A stretch of DNA of 64,000 nt, taken from assembly GCA_002395105.1 (NCBI GenBank), contig DGWA01000004.1, forward strand, positions 37,643-101,642, written 5' to 3'. This document shows, one piece after another, positions 25,971 to 35,042 of the stretch (position 1 is the stretch's first letter; the number at the start of each line of letters is the position of its first letter). Position numbers and translations under genes: made by a program. Source of the DNA: Rickettsiales bacterium UBA4270. GTDB lineage: Bacteria > Pseudomonadota > Alphaproteobacteria > Rickettsiales > Deianiraeaceae. Under the pieces are notes generated by a model. The model did not search any database, was not told the DNA's origin, and saw only the letters and a program-made list of their open reading frames with translations.

Positions 25971-27005
25971 TTATTTACTAGATATTATAAGGCCAGCGTT
26001 TGAAATATAAATTTTTTTAACACTAAATTTATTCTTTTTACACATCGAAAATAAATACTTTTCCTGCTCTTTTGATAATTTTTGAAATATTCCAATAATT
26101 CCATTTCCACCATTCTTCTCACGTCTTGCTATCGTTCCAGCGCCGCAAACTTTACCATATATATCATTAGATTTTAAATTGTCTATAAATTTTTTAACAT
26201 TTGGCTTGACAACACCAATCTTCTCTAAACAACTTTCATTATGTGCAATTTTTTTGAAAACCTTTTCCTTACTTAACATAATATCGGCAATGTCTGATGT
26301 AATTTCACCCATTTCTCTCCATAATTCATCATGAGATGCAAAATTATCAAAAACATTCATTACTACATTTTTTGTTGAAAAACTGGGGCAACCTGTGTTG
26401 ACAATCCATATTTCATCAATTTGATGAGCTATTTTATTAACACTATTATGATTGACATACAACACTCCACCTTTAACAACCGTTTGAATATCAACGCCAC
26501 TACTCTTACCATGAAATATATTTTCAATACTAGTTGCGGCATTAATTAACTCGGAAACACTTTTTTTCCCACCAAATAGTTCGTTGATTCCAAATACAAT
26601 TCCAGCAACCAAAGAAGAACTCGAGCCAAGTCCACAACCAATTGGAATTGAATTTTTTATTGTAATTTTCATTCCACACAATGGAAGTTTTGCTTTATCA
26701 AAAAATCTACGTATAATTTCTAAAATTACATCACTATTTTTATGTTCTATTGATAAATCTTTTAAATAAACTTTGCGACAATCTTTACCATCATTTATAA
26801 TTATAACTGATTTTGTTATTTTTTTAATCTCTATATTTAAAAAAATATTTACAGCACAAGTTACTGCTTTTGAATTATAAATAACGGAATGTTCGCCGCT
26901 AATCATCAATTTTGCAGGAATTTTAATTCTAACAGATTTTATTATTTTTTGATCATTCGTTTTATTACAAGATATTTTTTTTTTTCGCCAGAACAAAAAT
27001 GGCAT
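25971..27005 (-). CDS. mvaK1: Mevalonate kinase
   Basis: Mevalonate kinase phosphorylates mevalonate at the start of the lower mevalonate pathway. The 344-residue GHMP protein has KIPAKLMISGEHSVIYNSKA, the ATP loop SIPIGCGLGSSSSLVAGI, the family hallmark IENIFHGKSSGVDIQT with the catalytic Asp, and GKVCGAGTIARREKNGGNGI near the C-terminus. The first 20 residues are a basic, non-conserved extension. It is the first gene of the cluster. Confidence 0.92.
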   Translation of the reverse strand: MPFLFWRKKKISCNKTNDQKIIKSVRIKIPAKLMISGEHSVIYNSKAVTCAVNIFLNIEIKKITKSVIIINDGKDCRKVYLKDLSIEHKNSDVILEIIRRFFDKAKLPLCGMKITIKNSIPIGCGLGSSSSLVAGIVFGINELFGGKKSVSELINAATSIENIFHGKSSGVDIQTVVKGGVLYVNHNSVNKIAHQIDEIWIVNTGCPSFSTKNVVMNVFDNFASHDELWREMGEITSDIADIMLSKEKVFKKIAHNESCLEKIGVVKPNVKKFIDNLKSNDIYGKVCGAGTIARREKNGGNGIIGIFQKLSKEQEKYLFSMCKKNKFSVKKIYISNAGLIISSK

Positions 27006-27110
27006 AAAAACAACAAAAAGTTATCTTAATAGATTTTTTATTTGCAAGAAAGAAATAAACAATTTTATTTTGTATTTTATATTTAAAATTAATTAATAGC
27101 ATATCGTTAT

Positions 27111-27740
27111 ATGAACGACACTCTAAAAATAGTTAATATATTAAAATCTGGCGGAGTTGTGCTTATGCAAGTTGATACAATATATGGGCTTATTTGTGAT
27201 GGTTTAAATGATTTAGCTATTCGTAAAATTGAAAAAATAAAACATAGAAATAAACCATCATTTAGTTTTTTTGTTAGAGATATAAATATTGCAAAAAAAT
27301 ACGCAGAACTATCTCTACTTCAAGAAAAATGTTTTCAAACTGTTTTCCCTGGATACTTCACGCTTATTTTACCTGCAAGCAACCTCGCAAAAAACACCAT
27401 CCAAGAAAGAACTTTGGGAAATATAAACAATTTAAAAACAATTGGGCTCAGGGTACCTAAAAATAATCTTTGTCTAAATATACTTAAATATTTTGATACT
27501 CCATTATTAGCTACTTCTGCTAATATATCTGGTGAAAAAACTGCAACAAAATTTGAAGAAATAAAAGAAGAAATTATAAAATCTGTTGATTTTGTTTTTT
27601 ACAATAAAAATGAAAAAATAGCAGGTTCAGGGTCTACAATAATAGACATAACTAATCCAACAAATGGTAAGATTATACGAGCTGGGAGTGGAGACGTTAA
27701 TATCATTAATGAAATAATTTCTTTTCAAAAAAAGATCTAA
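27111..27740 (+). CDS. tsaC: Threonylcarbamoyl-AMP synthase (TsaC/YrdC)
   Basis: TsaC makes threonylcarbamoyl-AMP for the universal t6A37 tRNA modification. The product has the N-terminal GGVVLMQVDTIYGLICDG and KIEKIKHRNKPSFSFFV, FPGYFTLILPA, and the binding segment PLLATSANISGEKTA, all typical. The 209-residue length matches the short TsaC form. Its last 35 bases overlap the convergent LptF/G gene. Confidence 0.94.
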   Translation: MNDTLKIVNILKSGGVVLMQVDTIYGLICDGLNDLAIRKIEKIKHRNKPSFSFFVRDINIAKKYAELSLLQEKCFQTVFPGYFTLILPASNLAKNTIQERTLGNINNLKTIGLRVPKNNLCLNILKYFDTPLLATSANISGEKTATKFEEIKEEIIKSVDFVFYNKNEKIAGSGSTIIDITNPTNGKIIRAGSGDVNIINEIISFQKKI

Positions 27741-28962
27741 TTATTAGATAATATTTTTTTAAAAAATTATCGGCATCTTTAATGATTTCCTTACGATAAA
27801 GATCGCACCAATCCCTGTTTAAAATTAAATATTGCATAAAGACACACAATAAAACTGCAATACCTATAACACAAATTGATATATATCTAGAAATAATTAT
27901 TGTATTTTCAATAAAATGAAATAAACGCAAAACAACAAAATAAGATATAAAACATTTAAATATATTTTTTAATGTTCCAGTATTTCTATTTCCATTTACA
28001 CAGAAAAAAAATGACAAGAAACAACATAAAATAATATTAATTGAATAAATTATCTCACTAATAATATACGTTATTGCAACATTTTCAGCATCATTGACAA
28101 TATAACTATATCTTTGTTTTTGTAATAACTTTAAATGATCATAAACATTTAGTAATATAGTTTTTTCTATTTTGCTACCGTTGTAAATTTGTACGACTAT
28201 ATCTTTTACAGACATAATCGACTTAATTTTAATGTTTTTACTTATATCCTGAATATTTTTACCATTAACAACATCTGTAATGTTTACATCCTTTAAAAAA
28301 AAGTATTTATCACTACTTAGTGATGCTTTACTAGCAGTATAACATCTTTTTAATTTTTTATTGTTATATTTTAAAAAAATAGCATTTTCAAAATTTAAAA
28401 CCGTATCATTGTGATCAATATAGTCACCAAATATTATAATGTAATCATTTTGATTATTTTCACTAATTATTGCAAAACTAGTTCCTGTTTTTAACTTAAT
28501 ATTTTTTTCCTGTTTTGTTTTATCAGTAATCGAGTTACTAAAATTTTCGAGTTTTACATACAATGCATGTATGAAGAAAATTTTAAATAAACAAAATACA
28601 GTTAAAAAAACAATTATTGGTTTTAAAAACTGCTTGGTTGTTATACCGAAAGACTCGAGTATATAAACATTAAAACTTTTAGATTCTCTAATAAAGAAAA
28701 AAATACAACTAACAAGACAAACTATATTTATATTTTTATCCATCGAACTAATTGTGTTTACTAATGAAAAAAATAAATTTTTATAAAAATCGTAGCCATC
28801 ATAACTACTAGATTGATTTATTGCAAATAATACTATAAAAAAAATAAATGAAAAAATAAAAAAGGTTTTTGCAAAATGAATTAAAATATACAAAAAATAC
28901 TTTTTTGGTTTTTGTAAAAAAAATATTTTTTTAAATGTAAGCTTACTTTTATTTCTGAACAT
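27706..28962 (-). CDS. LptF/LptG-type lipopolysaccharide export permease
   Basis: LptF and LptG form the membrane part of the ABC transporter that pulls LPS from the inner membrane. The 418-residue product has the family layout: three N-terminal membrane helices (with a conserved-looking SFNVYILESFGITTKQFLKP coupling region), a periplasmic beta-jellyroll (about residues 150-290) including KTGTSFAIIS and FENAIFLKY, and three C-terminal helices. I cannot decide between LptF and LptG. It follows the FKBP-like gene with a 14-base overlap. Confidence 0.8.
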   Translation of the reverse strand: MFRNKSKLTFKKIFFLQKPKKYFLYILIHFAKTFFIFSFIFFIVLFAINQSSSYDGYDFYKNLFFSLVNTISSMDKNINIVCLVSCIFFFIRESKSFNVYILESFGITTKQFLKPIIVFLTVFCLFKIFFIHALYVKLENFSNSITDKTKQEKNIKLKTGTSFAIISENNQNDYIIIFGDYIDHNDTVLNFENAIFLKYNNKKLKRCYTASKASLSSDKYFFLKDVNITDVVNGKNIQDISKNIKIKSIMSVKDIVVQIYNGSKIEKTILLNVYDHLKLLQKQRYSYIVNDAENVAITYIISEIIYSINIILCCFLSFFFCVNGNRNTGTLKNIFKCFISYFVVLRLFHFIENTIIISRYISICVIGIAVLLCVFMQYLILNRDWCDLYRKEIIKDADNFLKKYYLIIRSFFEKKLFH

Positions 28963-29950
28963 TTACAACGATTAAATCAACAATCAAAATCTCATTATTC
29001 TTGAATAAATCATAATTTAATATGTCTGTTTTTTTAAACATTTGTTTTGTTAACAAAATTTTATATCTTTCTCCAACTCGCATTTGTGTCATAATTTGCT
29101 CAATGTTATAATTCAATAAACCACTTCCTACTTTAACTTTTTCTAGTTTATTTGATGATAAAATGTTTTTTCCATTTATATCTTTAATATTTATAAAAAA
29201 TTGAACAACAGACCCGCAGACAACGCTGTCATTAACTTCAAATTTTTTATCGCTTTTATTTATTGGCATATATAATGGAATATTCATAATCTCTGTGCTT
29301 GGTAAATATGGTATCGACATTTCATATATAACATGTTTTTGGAATTTAAATATTTTTTTTTCAGCAGGTAGAGCTATAAAAGTTGCTTTTTCACCAAATC
29401 TCAAACGAGTAAGTGCTTCTTTTACAAAAAGATAGTTTTCTAAAAGTTCTAATGGTTCTTCTCCAAGTTTAAAAGTGTAAGTTTTACCATTTATTGGATG
29501 ACTATAAATATCATCTTTTTTTCCTATATTTATAGTGATATTACCACCACAACGAACACCTATTGTGTCATTAAATATTTTCTCATTATCATCTTTTACT
29601 GTTTTTTGTGTTTTTAAATCCTCACGATACATCATTAAGAGCGTATTTTCTTGGTTCACTTGCTTATTTTTAATAGGCATTGCACATTTCATAATATTCA
29701 TTAAATCACCTGTTTGGTAAAAATAATACATTGTATTCCATGCGTCTTGAATTTTTTCTATACTACTTTCTATATCACTCATCATTCTTTCAGCTGTATC
29801 TCTAGAATCACGATTGTTCCTTAAATTACGAAATTCTAAATGAATTACGAAATAACAAAACAATATTACAAACAAAACAGAGCCAATGCGAAAAGACCAT
29901 TTTGACAATGATGTTTCTTGATTTTTATCTTTGCTTTTATCGTCTTGCAT
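28949..29950 (-). CDS. Membrane-anchored protein with FKBP-like domain
   Basis: The 333-residue product has one N-terminal membrane helix (IGSVLFVILFCYFVIHL) and a long periplasmic part. The last 110 residues (VVCGSVVQFFINIKD, then VGSGLLNYNIEQIMTQMRVGE) resemble the FKBP fold of peptidyl-prolyl isomerases, and an earlier segment (IGVRCGGNITINIG and LRFGEKATFIALP) looks like a first, more degenerate copy. It would be a periplasmic folding factor. The assignment rests on a partial motif match. It is between dapD and the LptF/G gene in a tight operon. Confidence 0.5.
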   Translation of the reverse strand: MQDDKSKDKNQETSLSKWSFRIGSVLFVILFCYFVIHLEFRNLRNNRDSRDTAERMMSDIESSIEKIQDAWNTMYYFYQTGDLMNIMKCAMPIKNKQVNQENTLLMMYREDLKTQKTVKDDNEKIFNDTIGVRCGGNITINIGKKDDIYSHPINGKTYTFKLGEEPLELLENYLFVKEALTRLRFGEKATFIALPAEKKIFKFQKHVIYEMSIPYLPSTEIMNIPLYMPINKSDKKFEVNDSVVCGSVVQFFINIKDINGKNILSSNKLEKVKVGSGLLNYNIEQIMTQMRVGERYKILLTKQMFKKTDILNYDLFKNNEILIVDLIVVNVQK

Positions 29951-29951
29951 A

Positions 29952-30770
29952 TTATCTCAATAATTCATTTATAGAAGTTTTTTTTCTCGTCTCAGATGTT
30001 ATTGTTTTTACTATAACGGCACATGATATTGAAATATTTTCTGTACTTTTATAAGCGCCAGAAACAACAACGGAATATGGTGGTACAAAGCCATTTAAAA
30101 TTTCACCAGTATTTCTATTTACTATTTTAACACCAGATGAAATAGATACACCAGATGCAATAACGCTTCCAGTACCAATAATTACCCCTTCTGTTATTTG
30201 ACTTCCAGAACCAATAAAACAATCATCTTCAATTATAACTGGGGTTGCTTGAAGCGGTTCTAAAACGCCACCAATACAAACATTTGAAGATATATGACAT
30301 CTTTTTCCTATTTTAGCACAACTTCCAATTGTTGCCATACTATCAATCATTGTATTATCACCTACGTTAACACCAATATTAACAAAAGAAGGCATAATAA
30401 CGCAACCACTTCCAAAATACGCACCTTTACGAACAAAACTTCCATTTACTGCCCTAATTTTTGAAAAAATAAAATCATCCTCCGTCCAGTTCTTAAACTT
30501 ATTTTCACATTTATCAAACCAACAATTAATGTCATTTTTTTCAATATTATTTTTATTTAAAAAATATAATAAAATACCCTGTTTTACCCATTGATTAACA
30601 ATCCATTTTTTTTCATCAATTGTTTTTTCAACAACAGAAATTTTTCCGCAATCAAGTAAATTTATAACTTCATTTGCTAACGAAATAGCATATGTTTTAT
30701 CAAATTCTTTTCCTTTTTGTTTTTGAAGCCATATTTCCTCAATGTTGTTTTTTAATTTTTCTACATCCAT
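29952..30770 (-). CDS. dapD: Tetrahydrodipicolinate N-succinyltransferase
   Basis: DapD succinylates tetrahydrodipicolinate in the lysine/diaminopimelate pathway, so the cell probably makes its own meso-DAP for peptidoglycan. The product starts LKNNIEEIWLQKQKGK and carries the left-handed beta-helix hexapeptide repeats, including VRKGAYFGSGCVIMPSFVNI, MIDSMATIGSCAKIGK and IIEDDCFIGSGSQITEG. The 272-residue length is standard. It is the first gene of a three-gene minus operon and lies divergent to an MFS gene. Confidence 0.96.
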   Translation of the reverse strand: MDVEKLKNNIEEIWLQKQKGKEFDKTYAISLANEVINLLDCGKISVVEKTIDEKKWIVNQWVKQGILLYFLNKNNIEKNDINCWFDKCENKFKNWTEDDFIFSKIRAVNGSFVRKGAYFGSGCVIMPSFVNIGVNVGDNTMIDSMATIGSCAKIGKRCHISSNVCIGGVLEPLQATPVIIEDDCFIGSGSQITEGVIIGTGSVIASGVSISSGVKIVNRNTGEILNGFVPPYSVVVSGAYKSTENISISCAVIVKTITSETRKKTSINELLR

Positions 30771-30849
30771 AAAAAATTATTAGTTTCTTTTAATTGACTT
30801 GTTTTTTATAAAAAACAAGTGATTATAAATTATAAATTTAGTTTTAATT

Positions 30850-32097
30850 ATGTATTTTTTTAAAAAAAATAAAAAAACAAGATATGAATTAATACCATTT
30901 CTTTTCTCGTTTTTTAACGACTTTTTGTTGTATTATTCGTTTTATGTGACTTTTTTTACAAAACACGGATTTTCAGATGGTCATTTAGCTATATTACTTC
31001 TTGTAATGAATGCTTCAAAAATGATATCAGATGTCCCAGTTGGAATTATTTCAGATATTTACAGCAGAAGAAATATACTTATTTTTGGTTTATTATGTAG
31101 GCTTGTTTTTTGCATACTTTGTTTATTAGAATGCTTACAGTCATCTTACATATTGTGTATAGTTTCGATGTTTATAGTTGGAATCGGAAACAGTTGTTTA
31201 TGGACACATACATGGAACTATTTTTATGACTACTTAAAAGAAAAAAAAGAAGACAATAAATTTTCACGATTTATGGGAAAGTTTTACGCAATAAGTAATA
31301 TAGCAATTGCTTGTGCTGGTTTTTTAGGTGGTTTTGTTTTTGTTAAAATTAATTTTGTTGGTATATTTTTATGCTCTATTGTGGCAATTTGTATAGCAAT
31401 ATTTTTTACATCAAAAATGCCAAATTATAAACCAAAAACAACAATAAAAACTGCAAAAAATATTAAAATTTCCTCACCATTAAACTTTCTATCATTGTTA
31501 AAAATTATTATAAAAAAACCATCAATTATTCGTTTATTATTGCTATCAACACTTATGGATAGCATGTTTATTGTATTTTTGGATATAAATACAGCAATAA
31601 TGAATTATGCAAATATAAATATTTCAACTATATCGCAAATAGTTGGTATTGTAGCCTTTATTAGAATATTTAGTAATTATTTTTCCGGTTATACTGAAAG
31701 ATTTATGTCATTTAGGCGTATTCATTCACTATTATTTTTACTAATGGTTTTTAGTTTTGTATTATCATGTTTTAGCAGTACATGGATGATTATAGTAGTA
31801 TCTACATATTTATGTATTTATCCATTTTTCGACACATCGATTAAAACTAAAATAGAGCATAAAATTGATAGCAATACAAGGGCAACGATAATGTCATTAA
31901 TGAGTTTATTTGTTTCGATATTAACTATTATTTTTAATTCAATTATCGGGATAGTTGCCGAGCAATATAACTATTTTTCAGCGCCTGTATGCATATTCAT
32001 GCTAGTAATAATTGTATTATTCTTCGTGCGTAATATCGCTCAATGTTACAGATCAGACATTAATCTAAGGAATTTGTTATCAAAATTGCACAAGTGA
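30850..32097 (+). CDS. MFS transporter
   Basis: The 415-residue product has about twelve hydrophobic helices and a major-facilitator loop 2-3 motif, VPVGIISDIYSRRNILIFG (about residues 59-77), corresponding to the G-x-x-x-D-x-x-x-R-R signature. The substrate is unknown; many small MFS transporters in intracellular alphaproteobacteria import host metabolites. A second MFS gene of similar type is at 44516-45595. The last 52 bases overlap the 3' end of the convergent manC-like gene. Confidence 0.88.
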   Translation: MYFFKKNKKTRYELIPFLFSFFNDFLLYYSFYVTFFTKHGFSDGHLAILLLVMNASKMISDVPVGIISDIYSRRNILIFGLLCRLVFCILCLLECLQSSYILCIVSMFIVGIGNSCLWTHTWNYFYDYLKEKKEDNKFSRFMGKFYAISNIAIACAGFLGGFVFVKINFVGIFLCSIVAICIAIFFTSKMPNYKPKTTIKTAKNIKISSPLNFLSLLKIIIKKPSIIRLLLLSTLMDSMFIVFLDINTAIMNYANINISTISQIVGIVAFIRIFSNYFSGYTERFMSFRRIHSLLFLLMVFSFVLSCFSSTWMIIVVSTYLCIYPFFDTSIKTKIEHKIDSNTRATIMSLMSLFVSILTIIFNSIIGIVAEQYNYFSAPVCIFMLVIIVLFFVRNIAQCYRSDINLRNLLSKLHK

Positions 32098-32993
32098 TAA
32101 TATTCTTTTGGAATTGAAATTTTTCCATCCTTAAACAAGGTATATAAAACATTAAAACTTCCAACATCGAACCATTTAATTCTTGCCTTACAGCAAACTA
32201 AATTTTTACTATTCTCAATTATAATTCTATCTATTTGATTATTTGGAAGCTCTAAAAAATTTTCATTTGTTATATAAAGATCTTTTTGCTTTTTCTCAAA
32301 AAACTTCTTTGTCTTAAAAGCAAGAAACTCATTTGGAGAATGCTTTTTTATATCATCAACTAATTCGTCAATACTAAACATAAAATGACCACTATTCCAA
32401 TAGCATTCATGTTGCTTAAATATTTTCCCAATATTCTCAATACTTGGCTTTTCCATAAAAAAATCAATATCGTAAAATTTATGTCTATTAATTTTTTCAA
32501 AACATTTATTTGTTTTTATGTAACCATATTTATTATCAACTTTTATAGGTTTTATTCCGAACAAAACATGTTTTTTAGATAAAAATGAATACAATAAACT
32601 ATCGTACACAATTTTTATAAAAGTATCATCATTTTTAATATAACTATCACTTGGAGATACAAATAAAATATCAGATTTTGATACGAGTTTGCAAAACTGT
32701 AAACCAGCAAGAACTGATGCAAAAGTATTCCTGCCTCTTTCTTCTGCAAGAATAACATAGTTATCTTCATTTATACTTTTAATTTGTTTTTCAATTAGTG
32801 CAATATGTTTTTTATTACAGCAAATTAATATTTTTTCAGTGCAAAAAATTTTTCTTATTCTCTTGAATGTGCATTGAAACATACTGTATTTGCCGTCTAT
32901 AAAATTTATAAATTGTTTTGGACATTCTGGCGCAGATAAAGGCTTTAATCTTGTTCCGAAACCGCCAGACATTATCATCGGACACACTTTCAT
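32046..32993 (-). CDS. manC: Mannose-1-phosphate guanylyltransferase-like nucleotidyltransferase
   Basis: The product makes GDP-mannose or a related nucleotide sugar. It shows PMIMSGGFGTRLKPLSAPECPKQF (the G-G-x-G-T-R-L-x-P-L-S signature), VSPSDSYIKNDDTF, GYIKTNKCF, FMEKPSIENI and CYWNSGHFMFSI, all matching ManC/CpsB. At 315 residues it has only the nucleotidyltransferase domain and lacks the phosphomannose isomerase half. It likely feeds the surface glycan made by the window's glycosyltransferases. The symbol is for the family. Confidence 0.85.
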   Translation of the reverse strand: MKVCPMIMSGGFGTRLKPLSAPECPKQFINFIDGKYSMFQCTFKRIRKIFCTEKILICCNKKHIALIEKQIKSINEDNYVILAEERGRNTFASVLAGLQFCKLVSKSDILFVSPSDSYIKNDDTFIKIVYDSLLYSFLSKKHVLFGIKPIKVDNKYGYIKTNKCFEKINRHKFYDIDFFMEKPSIENIGKIFKQHECYWNSGHFMFSIDELVDDIKKHSPNEFLAFKTKKFFEKKQKDLYITNENFLELPNNQIDRIIIENSKNLVCCKARIKWFDVGSFNVLYTLFKDGKISIPKEYYHLCNFDNKFLRLMSDL

Positions 32994-33058
32994 GCTTCAA
33001 CATGAAGTTAATTTTTATAAAAATCAATAAACAGATTAAAGTAAAAATATATAAAAAA

Positions 33059-33766
33059 TTAACGGTCTTTCTTTTGTAAAACCTTCTTTACAAGCTCTTC
33101 AGTTGTAGTTATATTAAATTGTTTAACAGATTGATAAATATCTCTATAAGCTTCTTGTTTTGAAATACCAAGTGCAACCAAAGCATTAACTGCCTCTTCA
33201 AGATTAAGGTTGTTATCGGAAAATACACTGCTATCATTTAATTTTGTATTATTATTTTTAACTTTCTTATTAAGATTTTTTTTACCTATTTCAACATCTT
33301 GTTTTTTTAACTTTATCTCATTAAAATTTGAAAAATTAAAAATTCTTTCATTAATTTTATCAAGATTTTTATTCATTTCTTTTGGAATTCTATTTGCTAT
33401 TTTAGAACCAATACCACTAACGGATTCAAAAAAATTACAATCATTCATAATTATTGCATTTGATATATCATCGCACGAGTATGCTGACAAAATAGCCAAC
33501 GCACTTTTTGGTCCCAAACCAGATAATTTAATTAATTCCTCAAACCAACATTTTTCTTTAAAATCTAAAAAACCATATAAAAAATAATCATCTTCTTTTA
33601 CAATTTCTTTTATATAAACTGTAACAGTTTTCCTATTTTCCAAACCAACTATATCGCTACTTTTCATTAAAATTTCATAACCAACTTTACATTCTCCAAA
33701 ACATACATCTATCAATGCTATATTGCCATAATAACCACTAAAAATTCCTGTAATTTTTCCAATCAT
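33059..33766 (-). CDS. ruvA: Holliday junction protein RuvA
   Basis: RuvA binds Holliday junctions and loads RuvB. The product begins MIGKITGIFSGYYGN and contains a helix-hairpin-helix segment LSGLGPKSALAILSAYS (about residues 77-93) with a second at VSGIGSKIANRIP, then a long linker and a C-terminal domain III (NLEEAVNALVALGISKQEAYRDI). At 235 residues it is a little longer than usual because of the linker. ruvB and ruvC are not adjacent. It follows lolA with a 2-base gap. Confidence 0.95.
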   Translation of the reverse strand: MIGKITGIFSGYYGNIALIDVCFGECKVGYEILMKSSDIVGLENRKTVTVYIKEIVKEDDYFLYGFLDFKEKCWFEELIKLSGLGPKSALAILSAYSCDDISNAIIMNDCNFFESVSGIGSKIANRIPKEMNKNLDKINERIFNFSNFNEIKLKKQDVEIGKKNLNKKVKNNNTKLNDSSVFSDNNLNLEEAVNALVALGISKQEAYRDIYQSVKQFNITTTEELVKKVLQKKDR

Positions 33767-33768
33767 AT

Positions 33769-34398
33769 TTAAATTTCTTCGTTATTAAAAATCCTACTAT
33801 CTTTCACATGAAAAACAGAATTATCAACACCTTTATTTATAACAACATTTTTAAAATTAATGCCCATTATCGGTCTTATTTTTTTTCGCTTTTGTTGTTT
33901 ATTATCAGAATCTGTTCCAGCAAAAACAGTTATTTTTCGTAGAGTATTATTTTCTTTATCAACTTTTAGACAAGCAATAAAGTTATCCGAAAATCTTTTA
34001 AAAGGTATGCACAAATCTCCGTATATATTTTTTTTTATTTTATCTGGTTTGATATTTTTAGTAAAAAACTGCATCAATTCACTATAATAATCATCTATAT
34101 ATGTAGTTTGTTTTATATTTTCATCAATAACCTTTACATTTCCGTTAATTGAAATAATTTTTAACTTCATTTTTCCATCATTAAACGTAACTAATACACT
34201 ATCAGGCTTTTTTACAATAATTTTGCCTTCACTTAAATTAATGTCCTTAGTGTCATATCGTTCTTGTTCATAATCAGCCTTCATGTCATTAATTGATAAT
34301 AAAAAATCAATTTCAGATTTTTCTGCGAAAGAAAAATTACTAAAAACGTAAAAAAATATAAAAAAAAACGATTGTAATATTTTTTTTCTTTGAAACAT
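33769..34398 (-). CDS. lolA: LolA-like lipoprotein carrier
   Basis: LolA carries lipoproteins across the periplasm to the outer membrane. The product has a signal peptide (ILQSFFFIFFYVFSNFSFA) and a segment typical of LolA: MKADYEQERYDTKDINLSEG, IIVKKPDSVLVTF, and a DYYSELMQFFTKN motif. The 209-residue length is normal. It sits in the secG-lolA-ruvA run, a sensible group for export functions. The match is moderate but consistent along its length. Confidence 0.78.
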   Translation of the reverse strand: MFQRKKILQSFFFIFFYVFSNFSFAEKSEIDFLLSINDMKADYEQERYDTKDINLSEGKIIVKKPDSVLVTFNDGKMKLKIISINGNVKVIDENIKQTTYIDDYYSELMQFFTKNIKPDKIKKNIYGDLCIPFKRFSDNFIACLKVDKENNTLRKITVFAGTDSDNKQQKRKKIRPIMGINFKNVVINKGVDNSVFHVKDSRIFNNEEI

Positions 34399-34409
34399 AA
34401 ATCTAAAAA

Positions 34410-34688
34410 CTATTCAGTAGGAACAGTGTTATTTCTTTGCGTTCTTACTTCATTACTATCTATTTTGCTAAAAGTTTTTCCATATTTCAAGTAAGATATC
34501 AATAAACAATTTATTATAAAAATTGCCACCAAAACACGTGTAATTTTTACTAAAAATTTATTTACACCACCTGGAGAAAAATGATTGCTATCAACTAAAA
34601 TTGAACTTTCGGCCGAACGCTGAACTAACACAATACAAATTATTGCTGTGACTAATGTAAAATGTAAAAATATCAACAATCCTGCCAT
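34410..34688 (-). CDS. secG: Protein-export membrane protein SecG
   Basis: SecG is a small helper of the SecYEG channel. The 92-residue product has two membrane helices (LLIFLHFTLVTAIICIVLVQ and the one ending NCLLISYL) joined by SSILVDSNHFSPGGVNKFLVKITR, with the conserved loop region F-x-x-G. It lies 11 bases upstream of lolA. secY is not in its usual place in the ribosomal cluster of this window. Confidence 0.85.
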   Translation of the reverse strand: MAGLLIFLHFTLVTAIICIVLVQRSAESSILVDSNHFSPGGVNKFLVKITRVLVAIFIINCLLISYLKYGKTFSKIDSNEVRTQRNNTVPTE

Positions 34689-34732
34689 TTATTCTCAAAT
34701 AAATAAATAGTTTTTATTGTCAAGAAAACATG

Positions 34733-34981
34733 CTAGTTATTGTTTTTATTTTGCTTTGCGGTTTCTTTTGCTTTTATTAAAATCTCTCTTATCATATCTA
34801 CATTTAATTTTTTTTTAAAATGTTTATTTGATGTTGTTTCTCTTCTATTGCTATCGCTTTTTTGTTGTTTAAATTTATTATTATCAATTTCAATTATAGA
34901 GGAAAGTAAAGCTTTAATCGCATCATCCATTTTTGAAAAATCTATTGAAAATAATTTTTTATCATTTTTTATTCTTTTCAT
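34733..34981 (-). CDS. Small unknown charged protein
   Basis: An 82-residue hydrophilic product with many Lys, Asn and Ser, starting MKRIKNDKKLFSIDFSKMDD. It has no signal peptide or membrane segment. The frame fits between kdsA and secG on the same strand. No family is recognised; its place in a compact operon argues for a real gene. Confidence 0.5.
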   Translation of the reverse strand: MKRIKNDKKLFSIDFSKMDDAIKALLSSIIEIDNNKFKQQKSDSNRRETTSNKHFKKKLNVDMIREILIKAKETAKQNKNNN

Positions 34982-35042
34982 TACATCAATAATACATTTT
35001 TTTCATAAATTTGCAATCTTTTTTTGCTTGAATTCTACATTA

